A stretch of DNA of 5,179 nt from Aquirhabdus sp. Lineage in GTDB: Bacteria > Pseudomonadota > Gammaproteobacteria > Pseudomonadales > Moraxellaceae. Made by a program: the position numbers and the translations under genes. Where the stretch lies: NCBI GenBank assembly GCA_030152425.1, contig JASLJP010000333.1, forward strand, positions 1 to 5,179. The letters are read 5' to 3'. Under the pieces are notes generated by a model. The model saw only the letters and a list, made by a program, of their open reading frames with translations, searched no databases and had not been told where the DNA came from. Shown piece by piece: positions 1-5,179 of this stretch. The first letter of the stretch is position 1. Each line of letters starts with the position of its first letter.

Positions 1-754
1 GGCTGGCGCGACCACCAACTCGCACGCTGGGGTCAGCGACTTGGCCAAGGTCTATGATGTCATCGCCCAGATGGAAGAGCATGGCGTGCCCTTCCTGCTG
101 CACGGCGAAGTGACCCACGACCAGATTGACATTTTCGACCGTGAACAGCGTTTCTTAGGCGATGTGCTCGATCCCCTGCTGCAGCGTTTTCCCAAACTGC
201 GTGTGGTATTGGAGCACATCACCACCGCCGATGCTGCGGCATTTGTCTCCGCTCAGGGCAGCCATGTCGCCGCCACGATCACCCCACAGCATCTGTTGTT
301 TAACCGCAACCATATGCTCGTTGGCGGGATACGCCCGCATTTTTACTGCTTGCCGATCCTCAAACGTTCGACCCATCAAGCCGCGCTGATTCAGGCCGCC
401 ACCAGTGGCAGCCCCAAGTTTTTCTTGGGCACCGACAGCGCGCCGCATGCGCAGGATAAAAAAGAAAATGCCTGTGGCTGTGCGGGATGTTATAGCGCAC
501 CGTTTGCCATTGAGCTGTATGCCGAAGCGTTTGAACAAGCCGGTGCACTCGACAAGCTCGAAGGCTTCGCCAGTTTTTATGGCGCAGACTTTTATGGTTT
601 ACCGCGTAACACTGACACCATCACCCTGATTAAACAAGCACAACAAGTGCCAGAATCGTTTGACTATTTAGACAATCAACGCCTCGTACCGCTGCGTGCG
701 GGCGAGACGCTGGCATGGTCTGTCCAGACCACGCCGCACAGTGAGACGGTGTAA
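1..754 (+). CDS. pyrC: Dihydroorotase (class II, homodimeric type), C-terminal part, 5' end outside window
   Basis: PyrC reversibly cyclises N-carbamoyl-aspartate to dihydroorotate in cytosolic pyrimidine synthesis, using a binuclear zinc site. The frame is open from base 2 to the TAA at 752-754, giving 250 visible residues. Aligned from memory with the 348-residue E. coli enzyme, the first visible residue corresponds to about Ala106. The first ~105 residues are therefore missing, including the HxH metal motif and the carboxylated lysine (Lys102). Visible active-site features are the flexible-loop Thr pair in ATTNS (E. coli 109-110), His in HGEVT (His139), His in EHITT (His177), Cys in YCLPILKR (Cys221), and Asp and His in GTDSAPH (Asp250, His254). 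A CGCAGC motif and the terminal AGETLAWSV are also typical. The TTG at 41 is internal, not a start. The stop overlaps the rnt ATG, so the two genes are probably co-transcribed. Nothing looks broken; truncation is only by the window edge. Confidence 0.97.
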   Translation, partial: AGATTNSHAGVSDLAKVYDVIAQMEEHGVPFLLHGEVTHDQIDIFDREQRFLGDVLDPLLQRFPKLRVVLEHITTADAAAFVSAQGSHVAATITPQHLLFNRNHMLVGGIRPHFYCLPILKRSTHQAALIQAATSGSPKFFLGTDSAPHAQDKKENACGCAGCYSAPFAIELYAEAFEQAGALDKLEGFASFYGADFYGLPRNTDTITLIKQAQQVPESFDYLDNQRLVPLRAGETLAWSVQTTPHSETV

Positions 755-1449
755 TGAATGATGTGATCAACGACACCACAGCCGCCAAACCAGCACGACC
801 GATCATCGGTCAACGCTTTCGGGGCTTTCTGCCGGTCGTGGTCGATGTCGAAACCGCAGGCATGGATGCCAAAACTAATGCGCTGCTGGAGATCGCCTGT
901 ATTCCGATCCTGTTTGATGAGCATCATCAACTGGTACTCGGAGAAGCACTGCATGCCCATATCAAACCGTTTGAAGGCTCCAAGCTCGACCAACGCTCGC
1001 TGGACTTTATCGGCATTGACCCCTACAACCCATTCCGTATGGCGGAAGAAGAAAAGCCCGCCTTGGCGCGGATCTTTAAATCGCTCAATCAAACGCGGCG
1101 TGAACAGGGCTGTAACCACTGCGTTTTGGTCGGGCATAACGCCCACTTTGACTTAGGTTTTCTGCAGGCGGCGGTCACACGTACCCATAGCAAAAACCAA
1201 ACCCCGTTTCATAGCTTCTCGGTATTTGACACCGTGACGCTGGCAGCCGCGGCCTATGGTCAAACCGTACTGGCGCGTGCCTGCCAGGCAGCGGGCATTC
1301 CGTTTAGCAATGGCGAAGCCCATGCCGCGCTGTACGACACGCAAAAAACCGCCGAGCTGTTTTGCAAGATCGTCAACGCTTGGCCTGCGATGCCGATCAT
1401 CGGTGCTGCCGAAGATGACGCGGCCCATATCGACGGCGAGCAAGGCTAA
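754..1449 (+). CDS. rnt: Ribonuclease T (DEDDh 3'-5' exonuclease)
   Basis: RNase T removes 3'-terminal nucleotides from tRNA, 5S and 23S rRNA precursors, and in E. coli also trims single-stranded DNA overhangs. It acts as a dimer in the cytosol. The 231-residue product is slightly longer than E. coli's 215, with a longer N-terminus. The DEDDh active site is complete: Asp31 and Glu33 in VVDVETAG, Asp133 in HNAHFDLGF, and His190 and Asp195 in EAHAALYDTQKTAELF. Of the four Phe residues that stack on the substrate 3' end in E. coli (29, 77, 124, 146), the last three match Phe85, Phe132 and Phe155, but the first is Met37. The ATG lies in TAATG, overlapping the pyrC stop by one base, and there is no strong Shine-Dalgarno, so translational coupling to pyrC is likely. 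PolC/DnaQ epsilon-type exonucleases share the fold, but the overall match to RNase T is clear. Confidence 0.97.
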   Translation: MNDVINDTTAAKPARPIIGQRFRGFLPVVVDVETAGMDAKTNALLEIACIPILFDEHHQLVLGEALHAHIKPFEGSKLDQRSLDFIGIDPYNPFRMAEEEKPALARIFKSLNQTRREQGCNHCVLVGHNAHFDLGFLQAAVTRTHSKNQTPFHSFSVFDTVTLAAAAYGQTVLARACQAAGIPFSNGEAHAALYDTQKTAELFCKIVNAWPAMPIIGAAEDDAAHIDGEQG

Positions 1450-1488
1450 CTCCTGACGCATGATCTTCCCCACCCGAACTACGCAGCC

Positions 1489-3075
1489 ATGACCATCGAC
1501 TCTCTCACCGCCCTCACGGCGGAAGCGGGCTTTGTCTTTAACCAAACGATCGAGCGTGATGCCGACATCGGTCGTTTGGATGACTGCGAACTGCGTTACA
1601 GCAAAGATGAGGCGGTACCTGCCAAAGAGCTGCTCCGCACCAGCGATCTGTCCGCCATTGATGTCCTGCCCGAATACCTGCTGATCAAAAAACTGGTCGA
1701 GCAGAAATTCCCGCTGATCTTTGTCACGGGCGGCGCGGGCACGGGCAAAAGCACGTTTATTAAATGGCTCATGAAGCAATTCAAAGGCTCGGCGTTGCTC
1801 AGTGCGCCGACGGCCATGGCCGCGATCAATATCGAAGGCAAGACGCTGCACTCGCTGTGTCAGCTCCCACCCGCGTGGATCGTCAAAAAAGACATCAAAG
1901 AAGCACCGCACCGCACCGACATCAAAGAAGCCAAGCTGCTCATCATCGATGAGATCTCGATGGTCACCGCCAATCTACTCGATGGGGTCAGTGCGTATCT
2001 GCGCCTGAATCGCAGCGGCAACAGCGCCTTTGGCGGGATGACCGTGATCATGGTCGGTGATATGTTTCAGCTCCCGCCGGTAGTCAGCGAGGCCTCCAAA
2101 CCGCTGTTTGACCAGATCTATGGCTCGGCCAAATTCTTTAAAGCGCGCAGCCTGCGCAATACGCCCTACTACGCCATCGAACTGAAAAAAACCTTTCGCC
2201 AGTCTGACCAAGCCTTCGTCGATCTGCTGACCAAGATCCGCGAGGGGGTGGATCTGGAAAAATCACTCGATGTGCTCAATCGTAGCTGTCTGATCACAGA
2301 CACCCCGCCTGCAGATGCCGTCTGGCTTTCTCCGCGCAATGCCGAGGTCGATACCCGCAATACCAGTGAGCTGGGCAAACTCGACGCCGATGTGCGTACC
2401 TATCCGGGCACCCTAAAAGGTCAGTTTAAAGCCGACCGCCTGCCCTCGCCGATGGATCTCACGCTGAAGCTTGGCGCTCAGGTGATGTTTACCAAAAATG
2501 ATCTCAACAAACGCTGGATCAACGGCTCGGTTGGCACCATAAAAAAAATGGCTGAAGACAAAATCACGGTGCAGATGTCACTGACCAAGCAAAACGTGAT
2601 CGTCGAGCGTGAAGAGTGGATGGAGTATCAGTATCGCTGGGGGGTGATCGACGAAGAGCTGGAACGCTTTGAAACCGGCAGCTTTGTCCAGTTTCCACTG
2701 GTACTGGCTTGGGCGATGACCATTCATAAAAGCCAAGGCCGCACTCTGGAAAAGGTGCATCTCAATCTCGGCGCCGGTGCGTTTGAAACCGGTCAGACGT
2801 ATGTCGCGCTTAGCCGCTGCCGTACGCTGGAAGGGCTGTCTCTGGCACGCCCCCTCTCGATCAATGACATCATGGTGGATCAAGAAGCACAGGAGTTTTA
2901 TCAGCATCTGCGTGCCGTGATCCACAAACTACCAGCCGAGGCCATGATGGCCAAGATCGACGCACAGTTGGCGCTGGAAAAAGCCCAGAAACCGGCCTTG
3001 TCGATTTATTCTAAAGCCCTGCTTGCGGTTGCGAGTGGGTTAACACCGCCAACTCATGATTCAGAACCTGACTGA
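1489..3075 (+). CDS. Pif1/RecD2-like superfamily 1B DNA helicase (AAA family ATPase)
   Basis: This is a 528-residue protein with the full set of SF1B motifs. The Walker A motif GGAGTGKST is at 81-89 (Lys87). Motif Ia is APTAMAAINIEGKTLHSL (107-123), with the Pif1-style TxHS ending. Walker B is LIIDEISMV, with Asp154 and Glu155, and motif III is GDMFQLPPV (190-198). Motif IV is LKKTFRQ (Arg237), followed by LKLGAQVMF (326-334) and INGSVGT (344-350). Motif V is AMTIHKSQGRTL (409-420), and motif VI is GQTYVALSR (Arg443). Family knowledge predicts ATP-driven 5'-3' unwinding of DNA, with G-quadruplex or R-loop removal possible. The first ~60 and last ~75 residues lie outside the motif core and are not recognised. 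No in-frame ATG, GTG or TTG lies between the rnt stop and 1489, so this start is well bounded, although I see no good Shine-Dalgarno. It follows rnt by 39 bases and overlaps nnrD tail to tail. A TraA/RecD-type name is possible, but the motifs favour Pif1. Confidence 0.93.
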   Translation: MTIDSLTALTAEAGFVFNQTIERDADIGRLDDCELRYSKDEAVPAKELLRTSDLSAIDVLPEYLLIKKLVEQKFPLIFVTGGAGTGKSTFIKWLMKQFKGSALLSAPTAMAAINIEGKTLHSLCQLPPAWIVKKDIKEAPHRTDIKEAKLLIIDEISMVTANLLDGVSAYLRLNRSGNSAFGGMTVIMVGDMFQLPPVVSEASKPLFDQIYGSAKFFKARSLRNTPYYAIELKKTFRQSDQAFVDLLTKIREGVDLEKSLDVLNRSCLITDTPPADAVWLSPRNAEVDTRNTSELGKLDADVRTYPGTLKGQFKADRLPSPMDLTLKLGAQVMFTKNDLNKRWINGSVGTIKKMAEDKITVQMSLTKQNVIVEREEWMEYQYRWGVIDEELERFETGSFVQFPLVLAWAMTIHKSQGRTLEKVHLNLGAGAFETGQTYVALSRCRTLEGLSLARPLSINDIMVDQEAQEFYQHLRAVIHKLPAEAMMAKIDAQLALEKAQKPALSIYSKALLAVASGLTPPTHDSEPD

Positions 3076-3904
3076 TCAATGCTGGCATCGCGCTGGCGCT
3101 GAGGCCGATCGCGCCGCCTGCTTTTTTGGTATATAAGTCGCCTGCCAAACCATGCACATAGGCGCCCAGACATGCCGCATCAAACGGGCTGATACCATGC
3201 GCCAAAAACGACGCCACCACACCTGACAGCACATCACCCTGACCTGCCACGGCCAGCGCCGGGCCGCCGGTCTGATTGATGTAGTAGTCGCCATTGGGAT
3301 GGTAAACCACGCTATTTTTGCCTTTCAGGATCACGACGCTATTAAAGTTGTGCGAGATCTGCTTGGAAGCCTCCATGCGGTTGCTCTGGATTTCAGAGGC
3401 TTTACGACCGAGCAAACGGCCCGCCTCACCGGCATGCGGCGTCAGGATCGCCATGCTCTCTCGTCCCGTCACATGCGGGAGATATTCAGGTTTGGTCGCG
3501 AGCATATTCAGTGCATCGGCATCGAACACCGTGGGCAGGTCATGATGGGTCAGTGCCCGCGCCAATGCGGCATGGGCACGACTATCCTGCCCCAAGCCCG
3601 GCCCGACAGCCAGCGCACTGGTCACATCCAGATCGTCACCCGGCTTCAAGCCCACAAACAGCGCATCGCTGCTACGGATCATCAGCTCAGGCGCATTGGG
3701 ATCAACTGCGAGGCGCAGGTCTAAAGTATACAGCCATGTCTTGCCCGTACCTGCCGCCATTGCAGCGCGCCCACACAGCAGCGCCGCACCCAGCATGCCG
3801 ACATTGCCGCCGATGACCGCCACACTGCCGTGACTGCCTTTATGGCTATCGGGTTTACGAACGATGGACAGGAGTGCACTGCGATTGAGTTCGAGCTGAG
3901 CCAT
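3011..3904 (-). CDS. nnrD: ADP-dependent (S)-NAD(P)H-hydrate dehydratase, standalone
   Basis: NnrD dehydrates the S form of hydrated NADH or NADPH (damaged by heat or by GAPDH), using ADP in bacteria, and so restores usable cofactor. The 297-residue product has the ribokinase-like YjeF C-terminal domain. Visible motifs are HKGSHGSVAVIGG (21-33), GPGLG (101-105), DADALN (128-133), LTPHAGE (154-160), VILKG (191-195) and AGQGDVLSG (220-228), with the likely catalytic Asp224. The N-terminal epimerase domain (NnrE), fused in E. coli's ~515-residue protein, is absent here, so the epimerase must be encoded elsewhere or be missing. The length fits standalone forms such as the B. subtilis enzyme. The ATG at 3902-3904 has AAGGT (3913-3917) eight bases upstream. 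The last ~21 residues (reverse of 3011-3075) overlap the helicase 3' end and lie beyond the conserved domain. It is divergent from tRNA-Glu. A ThiD-type kinase is excluded by GDVLSG and DADALN together. Confidence 0.95.
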   Translation of the reverse strand: MAQLELNRSALLSIVRKPDSHKGSHGSVAVIGGNVGMLGAALLCGRAAMAAGTGKTWLYTLDLRLAVDPNAPELMIRSSDALFVGLKPGDDLDVTSALAVGPGLGQDSRAHAALARALTHHDLPTVFDADALNMLATKPEYLPHVTGRESMAILTPHAGEAGRLLGRKASEIQSNRMEASKQISHNFNSVVILKGKNSVVYHPNGDYYINQTGGPALAVAGQGDVLSGVVASFLAHGISPFDAACLGAYVHGLAGDLYTKKAGGAIGLSASAMPALISQVLNHELAVLTHSQPQAGL

Positions 3905-3947
3905 GGCGATAGACCTTATATTCCGTATCAGTCAAGCATGTATCGCC
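3905..3947 (-). promoter_or_regulatory. Inverted repeat flanking the nnrD ribosome binding site
   Basis: GGCGATA at 3905-3911 and TATCGCC at 3941-3947 are perfect 7-base complements 29 bases apart. In the nnrD transcript this would form a stem whose 3' arm ends directly at the ATG and whose loop carries the Shine-Dalgarno (AAGGT, 3913-3917). It could modulate translation initiation, or it could be a protein-binding dyad. No -10/-35 pair for nnrD is convincing in 3905-4074: a TTGACT and a TATAAG occur here, but only 9 bases apart. A role is inference only. Confidence 0.25.
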
Positions 3948-3994
3948 GCGTGGCATATACATGGGGATTCGCTTTAAACTAAAGGATTCGGCGC

Positions 3995-4063
3995 ATGAAT
4001 GCTCGTACTTTGGCGATATTTTCAGCTATTTTTAGCATTATTCATCAAACGTTCATATCCTGA
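3995..4063 (+). CDS. Possible small ORF, 22 residues, hydrophobic peptide of unknown function
   Basis: An ATG at 3995 opens 22 codons ending in TGA at 4061-4063. The product begins MNARTLAIFSAIFSIIH and ends in TFIS. Residues 6-16 are strongly hydrophobic, like a very short membrane-seeking segment. AAAGGA at 3981-3986 lies eight bases upstream, an excellent Shine-Dalgarno match at the usual spacing. An in-frame TAA at 3980-3982 excludes a longer form. I see no clear promoter for it: the best candidate -10 runs into the Shine-Dalgarno. It ends 11 bases before the -35 of the tRNA-Glu promoter. I do not recognise the peptide. The spacer is AT-rich, and a chance ORF with a chance Shine-Dalgarno is quite possible. 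Confidence 0.2.
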   Translation: MNARTLAIFSAIFSIIHQTFIS

Positions 4064-4074
4064 CCAGCGAACGC

Positions 4075-4102
4075 TTGACTTAGTTCCAGACACATCTATA
4101 AT
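4075..4102 (+). promoter_or_regulatory. Sigma70-type promoter of tRNA-Glu
   Basis: The -35 TTGACT (4075-4080, 5 of 6 consensus bases) and a perfect -10 TATAAT (4097-4102) are separated by 16 bases. The bases after the -10, ACGCGCC (4103-4109), form a GC-rich discriminator typical of stable-RNA promoters under ppGpp control. Transcription should begin near 4109, leaving a 5' leader of about 21 bases for RNase P to remove. The region at -40 to -60 is not especially AT-rich, so a strong UP element is not evident. Confidence 0.85.
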
Positions 4103-4129
4103 ACGCGCCTGTTGTACGCAACGCCTTTA

Positions 4130-4205
4130 GTCCCCATCGTCTAGAGGCCTAGGACATCACCCTTTCACGGTGAGTACCGGGGTTCGAATCCCCGTGGGGA
4201 CGCCA
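4130..4205 (+). tRNA. tRNA-Glu (anticodon TTC)
   Basis: This 76-base tRNA folds as a full cloverleaf. The acceptor stem is GTCCCCA (4130-4136) with TGGGGAC (4195-4201), discriminator G4202 and an encoded CCA at 4203-4205. The anticodon stem is TCACC (4157-4161) with GGTGA (4169-4173), and the loop CTTTCAC puts the anticodon TTC at 4164-4166. The T arm is CGGGG-TTCGAAT-CCCCG (4178-4194). It reads GAA and GAG codons, and Glu-tRNA also feeds tetrapyrrole synthesis through HemA. The sequence closely resembles E. coli tRNA-Glu. It is a single gene with its own promoter and terminator, not part of an rRNA operon in this window. Confidence 0.99.
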
Positions 4206-4207
4206 AA

Positions 4208-4244
4208 TTCGAGACATATCTCTATCGAACTTTTTTCGAGAGAA
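4208..4244 (+). other. Alternative hairpins just after tRNA-Glu
   Basis: TTCGA (4208-4212) can pair with TCGAA (4225-4229), followed by CTTTTTT (4230-4236), which resembles a weak terminator. The same downstream arm, TCTCT-AT-CGAA (4219-4229), can instead pair with TTCGAGAGA (4235-4243) with a two-base bulge. The two folds exclude each other. They lie in the 3' trailer of the pre-tRNA, where RNase trimming must stop at the encoded CCA. Confidence 0.35.
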
Positions 4245-4248
4245 ATGT

Positions 4249-4284
4249 AAAAAAGCCTATCAGCTCAAGCTGATAGGCTTTTTT
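4249..4284. terminator. Two-way intrinsic terminator between tRNA-Glu and the SDR gene
   Basis: A perfect 10-base stem, GCCTATCAGC (4255-4264) with GCTGATAGGC (4269-4278), closes a TCAA loop. It is flanked by A6 (4249-4254) and T6 (4279-4284). The symmetry gives a U-tract on either strand, so it can end the tRNA-Glu transcript on the + strand and the SDR transcript on the - strand. It lies 26 bases beyond the SDR stop and 43 bases beyond the tRNA CCA. Confidence 0.93.
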
Positions 4285-4310
4285 ATTACCTGACGTTCTG
4301 CTCACTCATT

Positions 4311-5063
4311 TTACAAAAACATCCCACCCGACGCCTCGATCCGCTGGCCATTGATCCAGCCCGCATTGTCCGAGAGTAATGCCGCAACCGCACCGCCGAT
4401 ATCATCCGGCAGGCCGACGCGGCCTAGTGCAGTTTGACTGGCGATCTGGCGATTCAGTTCAGCATTATCCCGCACCACCCCTGCACCAAAGTCGGTTTCG
4501 ATCGCGCCGGGAGCAAGGATATTCACCGCTATCTTGCGACTACCTAACTCTTTGGCTTGATAGCGGGTCAGCACTTCCATAGCGCCCTTCATCGCCGCAT
4601 AGGCGGCATAGCCCGGCAGGGTAAAGCGCGCCAGCCCCGTCGAGATATTGACGATACGCCCGCCATCCTTGATGAGGGGCAGCAAGGTCTGGGTCAGGAA
4701 GAACGGGCCTTTGAGCTGTATATTCATCAACTGATCAAACTGGGCTTCTGTGGTCTGCATAAACGAGGCATGAATGCCTATACCTGCGTTATTGACCAAA
4801 TAGTCAAAGTCCGTGCGCTGCCAATGCTGCAGAAGGGCGGCTTTGACCTGTGCGGCAAATGGCGCAAACGACGCGGTGCTGCCCACATCGAGCTGCAGCG
4901 CGATGGCTTTTTGACCCCGCGCCGCGATCTGGCGTACGACGTCGTCCGCTTCGGACTGCTTGCTGTGATAGGTAATGATCACATCCCGGCCTTGGTCAGC
5001 CAGATGCAGGGCGATGCTTTTGCCCAATCCGCGGCTCGCGCCGGTAATGAATGCGATGCTCAT
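4311..5063 (-). CDS. Short-chain dehydrogenase/reductase (classical SDR, FabG-like)
   Basis: This is a 250-residue cytosolic oxidoreductase of the classical SDR family. The Rossmann nucleotide motif TGASRGLG is at 7-14 and NNAG is at 91-94. The catalytic tetrad is complete: Asn114 in MNIQLKG, Ser141 in VNISTG, and Tyr155 with Lys159 in YAAMK. The C-terminal APGAIETDF (184-192) and GWINGQRIEASGG (235-247) are also typical. Arg11 after TGAS, and the lack of an acidic residue at the end of strand 2 (IITYHSK), suggest NADP(H); this is inference. The start at 5063 is chosen because AAGGA lies seven bases upstream and the protein begins normally with MSIAFITG. The frame stays open to 5165, but that extension has no SDR character. 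The substrate cannot be told. FabG itself is less likely because no fatty-acid genes adjoin. It is a single gene ending at the two-way terminator. Confidence 0.95.
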   Translation of the reverse strand: MSIAFITGASRGLGKSIALHLADQGRDVIITYHSKQSEADDVVRQIAARGQKAIALQLDVGSTASFAPFAAQVKAALLQHWQRTDFDYLVNNAGIGIHASFMQTTEAQFDQLMNIQLKGPFFLTQTLLPLIKDGGRIVNISTGLARFTLPGYAAYAAMKGAMEVLTRYQAKELGSRKIAVNILAPGAIETDFGAGVVRDNAELNRQIASQTALGRVGLPDDIGGAVAALLSDNAGWINGQRIEASGGMFL

Positions 5064-5070
5064 AGCGTAT

Positions 5071-5075
5071 TCCTT
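5071..5075 (-). promoter_or_regulatory. Ribosome binding site that fixes the SDR start
   Basis: TCCTT on the + strand reads AAGGA on the - strand, seven bases before the ATG at 5061-5063. It supports the short 250-residue form over a 284-residue reading from 5165, whose extra 34 residues resemble no SDR N-terminus. Confidence 0.85.
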
Positions 5076-5103
5076 GTGTGGTGTTATCGAGAAATTGGCA
5101 GGT

Positions 5104-5117
5104 GATGAGGAGTCATC
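5104..5117. repeat. Short dyad in the SDR leader
   Basis: GATGA (5104-5108) and TCATC (5113-5117) are complementary around GGAG, 40 bases upstream of the SDR ATG. It could be a small operator or an RNA hairpin. The arms do not extend well outward and no U-tract follows, so it is not a terminator. I found no convincing promoter between 5064 and the window end. Confidence 0.2.
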
Positions 5118-5179
5118 CGCCGATAGACACAGATTAGGCGCAAGCCCATCGCGCGGCCACTCCAAAACTCCACATGATT

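Noticed and set aside
676..1146. 156-residue open frame on the - strand opposite rnt
   Set aside because: It is a shadow of rnt and the pyrC end, with no supporting ribosome binding site or motif.
1153..1911. 252-residue open frame on the - strand across the rnt end and helicase start
   Set aside because: It is antisense to two well-supported genes, rich in Arg, Gln and Phe as expected of a shadow frame, and shows no recognisable motif.
3095..3127. GC-rich stem (GGCGC/GCGCC) followed by T6, resembling a + strand terminator for the helicase
   Set aside because: It lies inside nnrD coding sequence, the T6 is explained by two Lys codons, and six bases separate stem and T-tract. The stem is only 5 bases with an 11-base loop.
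4185..4205. tRNA-Glu 3' end as an integration (att) site
   Set aside because: Such ends are common integration targets, but I see no integrase and no repeated copy of the tRNA end elsewhere in the window.
4557..5105. 182-residue open frame on the + strand opposite the SDR gene
   Set aside because: The opposite strand codes for a complete SDR with all catalytic residues and a good ribosome binding site; this frame matches no family I know.
5064..5165. 34-residue N-terminal extension of the SDR
   Set aside because: The extension is not SDR-like, and AAGGA sits correctly before the internal ATG at 5063.

Overview
The window is an ordinary-looking piece of a gammaproteobacterial chromosome with moderate to fairly high GC content. 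It holds the 3' part of pyrC (dihydroorotase), then rnt (RNase T), a Pif1/RecD2-like helicase, a standalone nnrD (NAD(P)H-hydrate dehydratase), one tRNA-Glu(TTC) gene and a short-chain dehydrogenase/reductase. RNase T is essentially restricted to Gammaproteobacteria. The pyrC-rnt pairing and the wording of the RNase T motifs recall Pseudomonadales, especially Moraxellaceae. GC content looks too high for typical Acinetobacter. The family-level placement is an inference from memory of related proteins, not from a search.

Layout. Left block (1-3075, + strand): pyrC is cut by the window's left edge, and its stop overlaps the rnt start by one base (TAATG). The helicase follows 39 bases after rnt. 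This looks like a three-gene transcription unit whose promoter lies outside the window. Middle (3011-3904, - strand): nnrD runs toward the helicase, and the two genes overlap tail to tail by 65 bases. A 225-base divergent spacer (3905-4129) holds the nnrD leader, a possible 22-residue small ORF and a strong sigma70-type promoter for tRNA-Glu (4130-4205, + strand). Right (4311-5063, - strand): an SDR oxidoreductase converges on the tRNA, and a near-perfect two-way intrinsic terminator (4249-4284) separates them. The last 116 bases are SDR leader with no gene I can support.

How the genes relate. PyrC makes dihydroorotate for pyrimidine synthesis. RNase T trims the 3' ends of tRNA and other stable RNAs and can also act on single-stranded DNA. 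The helicase probably remodels DNA. NnrD repairs hydrated NAD(P)H. Only the left block looks like a real unit; the others are single genes on alternating strands.

I found no CRISPR array, insertion sequence, integrase, toxin-antitoxin pair or recognisable new defence system. The points most worth a second look are the Pif1-like helicase directly behind rnt, a Phe-to-Met change at a substrate-stacking position of RNase T, the 65-base convergent overlap, an A8 tract in the helicase where slippage would truncate it, and the small ORF upstream of tRNA-Glu.
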